A stretch of 48,221 nucleotides of DNA from positions 468,222-516,442 of the forward strand of contig NC_018249.1 in NCBI RefSeq assembly GCF_000227135.1, in the 5' to 3' direction. The position numbers were made by a program, and so were the translations under genes. Position 1 is the stretch's first letter. Every line of letters begins with the position of its first letter. Shown in pieces: positions 38,338-45,826 of this stretch. Source of the stretch: Leishmania donovani. Its lineage: Eukaryota > Euglenozoa > Kinetoplastea > Trypanosomatida > Trypanosomatidae. The notes below the pieces were generated by a model that saw only the letters and a list, made by a program, of their open reading frames with translations, ran no database searches and was not told the DNA's origin.

Positions 38338-38976
38338 CAAGCCCCCCTCTCTGCCACACAACATGTCCGCAGCTCCACTCCACCACTCTCCGCCCCCTCT
38401 CCCCTCCCCCGGCGATGGCCCTGTCACAGGCACCGTCGCGTGGTGCGAAGCGGCCGCACACGCGCGCACGCGGCAGCAAATGCGCCGACGCAGTCGGCTC
38501 CGCATGCGCTCGGCCCCTCAACCCCCACCCGCCCCCCTCACCGCTTCGCACGTCGCCCCACAGTCGCTCCCCCATTGGGCNNNNNNNNNNNNNNNNNNNN
38601 NNNNNNNNNNNNNNNNNNNNNNNNNNNNNNNNNNNNNNNNNNNNNNNNNNNNNNNNNNNNNNNNNNNNNNNNNNNNNNNNNNNNNNNNNNNNNNNNNNNN
38701 NNNNNNNNNNNNNNNNNNNNNNNNNNNNNNNNNNNNNNNNNNCACCGTCCACGACGTCGCCGCCGACATCAGCAGTGATTCATTGCATCCACCTCCCCCA
38801 CGACACGGGTGCCTGGCCCTGTCCCCACCACACGCCGGCCGGCAGTGGCAGGGATAAGGGGGGCTGCGTGGCCTCCGCACACAGAGTGGAAGGGGTGCTG
38901 GACCCCGTGGTGCCGCGCGCTGAGGCGTGCGTCCGGCCGTCTTCAGGGAGGGTGCAGTAAAACACGAATCAAACGG
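38338..38976 (-). mobile_element. SIDER2-like retroposon, copy D (with internal gap)
   Basis: The 639 positions include 162 N where copy C has 154 bp, giving 631 bp. It carries the copy-C variants (T at 38422 and T at 38784). The signature-like segment is near 38898-38955 on the minus strand. Its left flank matches that of copy C and its right flank matches that of copy A, so its context is mosaic. It lies about 2.25 kb downstream of the 1142-residue gene. Confidence 0.75.
38581..38742. other. assembly gap (162 N) inside SIDER2 copy D
   Basis: The gap size is close to the 154 bp expected from copy C. The two sides could derive from different SIDER2 loci joined across the gap. Confidence 0.95.
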
Positions 38977-39074
38977 GAGGGCGCATGCGTGGATGTGTGC
39001 GCATGTGCGCCTGCGATGCGGCTGCGCGGTATCACGGCGAGCCACCAATCCGCTCCGTCGCAAACGGCAGGCGC
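38977..39074 (-). pseudogene. duplicated 3' end of the 452-residue WD40 gene plus proximal 3' UTR
   Basis: Bases 38977-39074 are identical to 15811-15908. The right part (39032-39074) is the last 14 codons and stop of the WD40 gene, followed to the left by its 3' UTR and then SIDER2. Right of 39074 the sequence is unrelated, so this is a gene-end fragment, not a gene. Confidence 0.85.
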
Positions 39075-41228
39075 GATGATGAAGGCGGTGAAAGGGAGAG
39101 ACCGCCGGCATGCAAACAGCTACGGCTCGCAACTTCGGCCACCACCTCGTCCCCTCCACTTAAACAAAAAAGAATAAAGATGAAGCACAAACACATATCA
39201 CCAGCAACCAGCAGAATGCCACACCTACTTGCGTGGCACGCTAGAGACAGAGAAAACCTCAATGAGGATAACGCACAAGGTGCTGGGTGAGCTGGGGCAG
39301 GGGGGGACGAGGTGAAGGCATTGGGAAGACGAGCGGCTAAGAACAAGCGACTTGGCGAATACCAACAACACACACACACACGCTCAATGGCGTGCATTAG
39401 ATGAAAGAAGAAGAGCGAGTGTGTGTCGATGTGTCGATAAGCTCATCGGGCATTACTCGAGGAGTCACAGGAGGTCATGCGAGAGCAGACAGCGCGAAGC
39501 AGCCCTCGGCAACGAGCCGCCGCCACCATTCACTCCAGCCGGTTATTCTCCTTCATGTCGCAGCGTGTGATGCGGTCGAGCGGCGGCACACACACCCCTG
39601 TGCAACTTTAAAGACGAGCCAAAGAACATTCGCAGCATAAGGCGCAACCTCGGTTGTGAGCCACACGCAGGCACAACGCGAAAAGGGCCTTAAAAGAAAA
39701 AGCGTCTGTCGGCAGGCATCACACAACATCAAAGCAAACACAGGTGTGGGTGTGTGTGTGATGCTGATGATGATGGCCGACCAGTGAGAGGGCGCGGGGT
39801 GGCCACAACAGAGATGACGATGGTGCAGTTATGCGAAGACAGACAAGCAGGCAGAACAACTGCGTCTCTACGTGTCCGTGTGCACGAGGGCGCTCCGCTC
39901 TCGCCCCGACGACGGGTATCGCCAACAAATAATGTGTATGTCGGCTCTACAGATGCGGGTGCGGGAGAAGAGAAGGCAGGAAAGGCGAAACGACGGGTGA
40001 GAGTGTGATGGGAGAGGGTGGGCACACATAAGGAGTGGGAGGAAGAGAAAAGAGGTGGAAGACCGCAAAGAGGTCATCCATGAGCGGCACCCGAGCGCCG
40101 CTGCACTACGCCTCCCACCACTGCACGCGAGCACAGTCACGCGCACAGCAGCAAAGGGAACGATAGTGGTGCTGAGGGATGCAAACAGGCGAATAGGAAA
40201 TACGTCAGAGGAGCACCGCCGAGTTTGCAGTAGTTGGAGGGGACGGCGGATCACCGGCGCAGCATCATGCAAAGAGATCTGCGCTGGCAGAGTAGAAGAC
40301 AGAGAGAGACCCTTGCAACGGAGGGGTGAGACGGCGAGGCAACGGGCACCGAACAGGCGCATCCTCCACTGATGGCCCCAAGCCCAAAAGCCGAGGGGTG
40401 GAAGAACAAGAGAAGACGGCTGCATGTCGCTGCTTCGGCTAATCGTGTAGATGTGTGCGCGTCAATGCAGACGCAGCCCACTGTGTCTCTGCCTCTCTTC
40501 CTCCCCCTTCACACAAACCCTTCCCTCTCCTTCGCCTCCCTACCACCTGGTATAGTTGCTTGTGGCCGTCCACAGGTACAGAGAATGAAGCGCGCAGACA
40601 AATACAAAACTCCAGGCACTGTAGTTTTGTATTTGTGGAGCACGCGCACAGAGACGAAGAGCGCGAGAGTGAGACGCGCTTGACGCCCGCTGCTGCTGCT
40701 GGCCCGTGGTCGGCCCGTATCATCGCATGAATGCGCGGGAGAAGGCAACACAGTATTAAAAACGAAGCAAGTAAGAGAGCGCGCAAGAGGGAGGAAAGCA
40801 ACGCTGGCAGCTGTTGCATTGCCGTACTCCCACGCTCGTCTCCATCAAACTGGCCTGCTGAAAGACGGAGGCAAGAGTACGAAGGGAGGAAGATCGCGAC
40901 TTGGGAAGGACTCCACACCGGACGGAGAGCAGGATTGCCAAGGTCAGGGGCACAGGTGACGGAGGCACAACACGAGGCGTATCGCGCGCGCGTTTGGTCC
41001 TTTGCATAAGTGGGTGCCTGCGTGTAGGCTTGCGTATTCGGAATTGCAGTGATGGGACGGCGCATACATACAAAGAAGTGCTTGGTCCTCGGGGCTGCGC
41101 TCATCGTCTTCAGGCAGCAGACGCGTCGACACCCCCTCCCTCTCATTGAGCTTTCCTGCCGCTCTGCGACTTCGATGGCCACCACGTCAACTGCTGACAC
41201 TAGACGGGTTCGGCTGCTGGTGTTGCCG
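39075..41228 (-). other. gene-free stretch downstream of the 1142-residue gene
   Basis: No credible gene is seen in 2.15 kb; open frames on either strand have no conserved character. CA and TG microsatellites occur near 39369-39381 and 39744-39760. It should contain the long 3' UTR of the 1142-residue gene, including the hairpin at 40598-40636. Confidence 0.6.
40598..40636. repeat. perfect 14-bp inverted repeat, AT-rich stem-loop
   Basis: Arm 1 is ACAAATACAAAACT (40598-40611) and arm 2 is its exact reverse complement (40623-40636), with an 11-nt loop. It lies about 590-630 nt downstream of the stop codon of the 1142-residue gene, so it is likely transcribed in that 3' UTR. Confidence 0.9.
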
Positions 41229-44200
41229 TCAGTACAGCGGGGTCTCGTCGCGAGAGCGCTGGGGGTAAAAGGTCTGCTCCTCATCCATCACCGGAAGCCT
41301 CGTTGCACTCGCTGCTGCCTCGCCACCATCGTCACTGATGTCGTCCTCGTCTAGAGCAAGGGAATGGCTCCATAGTCGGCTCATTTCATGCAATAGGTGC
41401 CCGGCCTTCTCCGAGGCGGCGACGGCCTGCCTCACACGGGCCTCGACCTCGCCCATGGCACCTGCGATGCCCTCCGCGTGATGAACCGCCGCCTCCCACG
41501 CCTCCTTCTCCGCCTTGTGCGCTGTCTCCTTCGCCTGTAGCTCCAGCTCGAGCAGCGTACAGCGGAACTGCAGCAGCTGATGCTCGTCGGCAGTGCTGTG
41601 GTCCCCTCCCTCCGCCGCGCCGCCACGGAGCTCCCTAATCTGGTTCTGGACATGGCGGCGCTGGCGCGCCAGCGTGCGCGGCGTCAGCGTTGTCGTGATG
41701 GTAGAAATGAGGGGGGTGCAAACGAAAGTGTTGGCACTCATCAGGCTCGTCGATGCGCTAATGGAAGTGTTTCGCGCCCCCGCGTGCTCCACAGATGCAG
41801 GTGCCACTGTCAGCGCCGTAAAGGCAGAGACGCCGTCACTGCTGTCTTCACGACTGAGTCTCTGTGAAGACGCTGGCCCGCGCGAGGCCACGGTCGCCGT
41901 GCCTGCATTCGCCATCGCGTCTGGAATGGGCAACGGCGTGAGCGTGGGAGGGGCGGTAGCGGCCTGCGAGAGGGCGCGTTGCGGCAGAGAAGGTATGCCC
42001 GCCTCGCGCAATGCCAACCTCGCAGCAACGCAGACCTCCGGAGAGCAGCCGCCCACTGCACCGTTTCTCTCCACGTCTGCTGCCGTGCGCATGGGGGACG
42101 GCTCTGCAGACAGTGGCACGGCGGAAAATGAATAGGCGCTGCGGCCCCACGGGGGCTCGGCCTCGCGACCGCACTCACATCCGACAGCAGTTGTCGGAGC
42201 CCGCACAGGCGTCCACGAAGTCGACTCCGCAGTTAGCGACGACGCGCCTGGCGACAAAGGCGGGTACATGGAGGAGGACGCGCTCATGGAGCGCCATGCC
42301 AGCACACGGGGACGCTCCACCGAAGGCCTGCCAGACGCCGCAGCGAGCGCATCGATTACCATGATACTCCTGCCTGTCTCATTGTGCTCTGTGAACGACG
42401 CAAAGGCGCTGCTTGGTGGTAGAGCGGAGGCGTGGCCGGACGGGCAACGCAGGCTCTCGCTGCCATTAGACCCAACAGCGATGGGGTCGGAGATGGGGTT
42501 GACGCTGCCGGTGCCCCCCTCGATGTAACCACCGCAGTTCTCCTTCGCCTGCGGGTGCAGTGCGGCCGCTAGCGCCTCGGCGCGCAGCTCTGACTCCTCC
42601 AGTGCCGATTCAAACTCCTCCGCTCTTCGCATGGCAGCGCGTTCGGCAGCGCGAGCCACCACCAACATTCCCACTAACTGCTCCACGTCTTCCGTGGCTT
42701 TGCGATAGTCGCGCTCTAGCACTGACTTTTCCTGCAGAAGTCTGGCGTAGCGCTGCAGGTAGCGCTGCTGGGATGAAGCAAGCTGACTGATTCGCCGGTC
42801 AAGCCGCAGCTGTAGCTGGTACTTTTCTGAGTGCAGCGCGTGCGTATGCTGCTCCAGGAGATGAACATAAGCCTCCAGCTCATGCGTGTAGGCGGTGCCA
42901 AACGCGGCAGCAGTGTCGCCATCAGCAGCAGAGCTCGTGTGTGCACCTCTGTCGTCGCCATCCGGTGCCGCAGGCCTCTCCGGGCTCAATTCTGCGAGAT
43001 GAAAAAGGCGTGATTTGCCGCTTATATCGTCATTACACGGTCGCTCCGCAGCGGTGTGCTCCCGGCAGCTCTTCTCTGCAGCTCCGCTAACCGCCACGCC
43101 CGCGGTATCGGCAGGTTGTGACTGATGCCGGAGAGCAGAAGCCGAAGACAATCCACGGTCACGAAGCTCCTGCAAGTCTTTTGCCAGCGCTGCTGCTCTG
43201 GCCTGCGTGACGCTCAGCTGCGCTTGCAGGAGTCGCTGCTCCTCGCACACTTGCCGCACCCACACCTCCGCGTCTTGCTGAAGAGCAGCACGCAGCCCGT
43301 CCTTCCAGCCCTCCTGCGCCTGCAGCTGCAGAATACGCGCCATGCCGCAAGAGCTGCTCACGATAGACGATGGGGGCAGGGAGGAAGAGAACGCTGAGGC
43401 ACGCAACTGCTGCGCATCTGCAAGCCTGCGCCGCCGCTCATCGCGTGTTGTCGGCGATACAGCGCTCACGTCGGCTACCGTGGAGGTGACGAGGTGGCCG
43501 CCATTGGCGCACTCTAGCAGCTCTCGGGCCGGGAGAGGTGCGTTGGATTGCGCCGTTGGGAGGTCGTCATCCCTTTCTCCGACAACATCACCGGACGTAG
43601 ATGCCGCCCTGCGTGTACCTCCCTCCCATGTTCGTCGGCCGCCCTCTTCTGCGGCGACAGTAGACACTGACGTGATGAGCACTGATGGGGTGCCAGATGA
43701 TGCGCATAACACTATCGGCGGAGAGCAGTTGCTGGTGTCTTGGACGGCCTCAGCAACCTGGCTCCCGCTGTGACCTCGCACTGGTGTAGCCTGCGGCAAA
43801 TGCCGCAGGCGTGACGGTGATGGCGACGACGACGATGGCGGCTCTCGGGAAGCAGCGTTGCTGCCTTCACGCGGGTGCTGCGGCAGGAGCACTACTGCTG
43901 AAGGCGATGGCGCAGAAGAGCGGGAAGCGATGGGGAGGGGGGTTGGCGGGGGTGGGGCGACTGGCTGCAGCGGTACCGCTGCTGCTGGGGATCGGAGGGT
44001 GGACGAAGGCATCCAAGGCTCCCGCAGATGTGTGCGAGTCGACTCGTCATCTCCACGCCCCACCGCCTCTGTCTCATTCACGTGGTATGTCCTCGCTTCT
44101 GCTTTGACTGGCACCGTGGCGGCCCGAGGCGGCGCCGCCGCCGGCATCTGCACAACAGGAGATGCAGAAGCCGAGTGCTGACCATGGGCCACCGCATCGC

Positions 44201-44657
44201 ACGACAGCTCCTCCGTGCTCCCGCCCTTATTGTTCACCATATGTGCGTCGTCGACGGTTTGTGGAGTGGGCCCAAACGACTCTGGTTGCAATGCTGAGGG
44301 ATTAGTTAGACTTCGGCCTTCGAGACGCCCCTCTGACGCGGGTGCACGCACGACGGCAGCCCTGGGGCGGCGCATGACATCGCCGCGGGCGAGTGGAGAC
44401 ACTGAGGTGGTGTTGGGAGAGGAGGGGCGGCGCGCAGATGCGTCAGACGCCGATGCACGGAGCGAAATGCTTTGATTGGCAATCGACGTGTCTACGCTGA
44501 AAGGAGTTTGCCCCCAACGGCGAAGCTGCGGAGCACTTGGACAGGCGCGGCGTATGCGACCACTTGCATTCAGCTCACGCGTCGGCACCATCTCCGCGCT
44601 ACGTTTGTGACCGCAACTGCCATGGCTCATGCTGCTGTCACTTGTGGATCCGACCAT
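41229..44657 (-). CDS. coiled-coil protein, hypothetical (1142 residues)
   Basis: No specific family is recognised. ATG at 44655-44657. Residues 1-400 are Ser/Pro/Ala-rich and disordered. Coiled-coil segments are visible around 450-520 (EVWVRQVCEEQRLLQAQLSV), 590-700 (HELEAYVHLLEQHTHALHSE through EEFESALEESELRAEALAAA) and 995-1100 (LARQRRHVQNQIRELRGG through VEARVRQAVAASEKAG). The C-terminus is acidic, then basic. The second coil contains VVARAAERAAMRRAEEFESA, similar to a segment in the neighbouring FAZ-type gene. Long coiled coils with disordered heads are typical of trypanosomatid cytoskeletal proteins; a cytoskeletal role is inference. Confidence 0.82.
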   Translation of the reverse strand: MVGSTSDSSMSHGSCGHKRSAEMVPTRELNASGRIRRACPSAPQLRRWGQTPFSVDTSIANQSISLRASASDASARRPSSPNTTSVSPLARGDVMRRPRAAVVRAPASEGRLEGRSLTNPSALQPESFGPTPQTVDDAHMVNNKGGSTEELSCDAVAHGQHSASASPVVQMPAAAPPRAATVPVKAEARTYHVNETEAVGRGDDESTRTHLREPWMPSSTLRSPAAAVPLQPVAPPPPTPLPIASRSSAPSPSAVVLLPQHPREGSNAASREPPSSSSPSPSRLRHLPQATPVRGHSGSQVAEAVQDTSNCSPPIVLCASSGTPSVLITSVSTVAAEEGGRRTWEGGTRRAASTSGDVVGERDDDLPTAQSNAPLPARELLECANGGHLVTSTVADVSAVSPTTRDERRRRLADAQQLRASAFSSSLPPSSIVSSSCGMARILQLQAQEGWKDGLRAALQQDAEVWVRQVCEEQRLLQAQLSVTQARAAALAKDLQELRDRGLSSASALRHQSQPADTAGVAVSGAAEKSCREHTAAERPCNDDISGKSRLFHLAELSPERPAAPDGDDRGAHTSSAADGDTAAAFGTAYTHELEAYVHLLEQHTHALHSEKYQLQLRLDRRISQLASSQQRYLQRYARLLQEKSVLERDYRKATEDVEQLVGMLVVARAAERAAMRRAEEFESALEESELRAEALAAALHPQAKENCGGYIEGGTGSVNPISDPIAVGSNGSESLRCPSGHASALPPSSAFASFTEHNETGRSIMVIDALAAASGRPSVERPRVLAWRSMSASSSMYPPLSPGASSLTAESTSWTPVRAPTTAVGCECGREAEPPWGRSAYSFSAVPLSAEPSPMRTAADVERNGAVGGCSPEVCVAARLALREAGIPSLPQRALSQAATAPPTLTPLPIPDAMANAGTATVASRGPASSQRLSREDSSDGVSAFTALTVAPASVEHAGARNTSISASTSLMSANTFVCTPLISTITTTLTPRTLARQRRHVQNQIRELRGGAAEGGDHSTADEHQLLQFRCTLLELELQAKETAHKAEKEAWEAAVHHAEGIAGAMGEVEARVRQAVAASEKAGHLLHEMSRLWSHSLALDEDDISDDGGEAAASATRLPVMDEEQTFYPQRSRDETPLY

Positions 44658-45826
44658 ACTAGCTGGTGTCTAGAGCTGACGATCTTCTGCTGCAAGGGAG
44701 GTGGCGTTGCTGTTCAAGTGTGCGCGTGCTCACGAGACTTGCGAGCACGCGTTATGTGTGTGTGTGTGTGTGTACTTCGGTTTTCTATGCATACTATGGG
44801 GAAGGGGAGGGGCTAGGGCTGAAAACGCTCAGTAGATGTACAAGCAGGGGGAAGGGGGGAAGGGGCAAGGAATTGTCGTCGCGCCTCCTCCCTCCTGCGG
44901 GTGTCGGCGCTTTTCCTATTTCGTTGCGCGTGTTTGTTGTCTCTTCCTTTCCCTCTCGCGTGCCTAAGTTTTGATGTTCTTGTTTGTGCTTTTTGATCTA
45001 ACCCATGCGTCCCCGCCACGCATGGGAGATGGTGCAGATTCCGTGCGAGTAACTGCTTATGCATGCATACATACATGTGTATGTGTGTGTGCAGGGAAAA
45101 GAAGGGGAGATGATTGAGCGAGTGAAAAAAGTTGTGCACACAAACAACCACAGGTATAGCCGCACACCCCCTTGAAGGCCATGAAGAAGCGCGCTGCTCG
45201 CACGCGCCTGCATGGCGGGAGAAGCCGGATCCTAAGATCACATGCTCAGAGTGCGAGGGAGGGAGATGGTGAAGAGGAAGGCAAGAAGGTGCGCATCGCC
45301 GTTCGCAGGCGGGCCCACATCACCCTCATCCCTTCAACCAAGCAGGAGAGGCTTCACCTATAGCAAATGTATAGGCAATCGCAGAGAGAAAGGAAGATGA
45401 AGAACCCTCGCACCCGCCACACACTCTCAGCATCGCGCACGCTCAAGTCCGCCAAGAGCTAATGTTTTCCATTCATCACTGCGCTCATAGCAGTGTGCGC
45501 TTGCAGGTGATCGGCAGAACCCAACGCAGACGCAAGCAGGCTCATGCAAGGAGCGGAAAAAGGAGGAAGGGGCGAAGGGGGGTGGGCAAGACAGCTGAAG
45601 AGAATGTCTGAGCGGGTGGCAGGTAATCGGACGGGCAAGCGTCCTCCTCACGCTCCAGCGTGGAGACCAGCACAGCGACAAGTACCGCGGTCCGACAACC
45701 TCCCGCCAAGAAAGGAGAGCAAAAAAACTATTGACCAGCGTGGGCACGTGTCGGTGCCCACGCACACACATGCGTATTCGCCTATATCGATCCAAAGAAA
45801 ATGAGAACGTCGATAGAGTTTGAATG
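44658..45826 (-). other. intergenic region between the FAZ-type and coiled-coil genes
   Basis: No gene is seen in 1.17 kb. A TG repeat lies at about 44756-44772 and a CATA/TGTG-rich stretch at 45060-45092. On the minus strand the complement of 44806-44878 gives C/T-rich tracts suitable for the splice acceptor of the 1142-residue gene. Confidence 0.6.

Noticed and set aside
39032..39397. Minus-strand open frame ending FATERIGGSP as a gene
   Set aside because: Only the last 14 codons derive from the WD40 gene; the rest is unrelated low-complexity sequence.
40439..41284. 281-codon minus-strand open frame as a gene
   Set aside because: Composition is Cys/Arg/Ser-rich without conserved blocks, it overlaps the end of the 1142-residue gene and spans the 40598-40636 hairpin; it looks like chance in GC-rich DNA.
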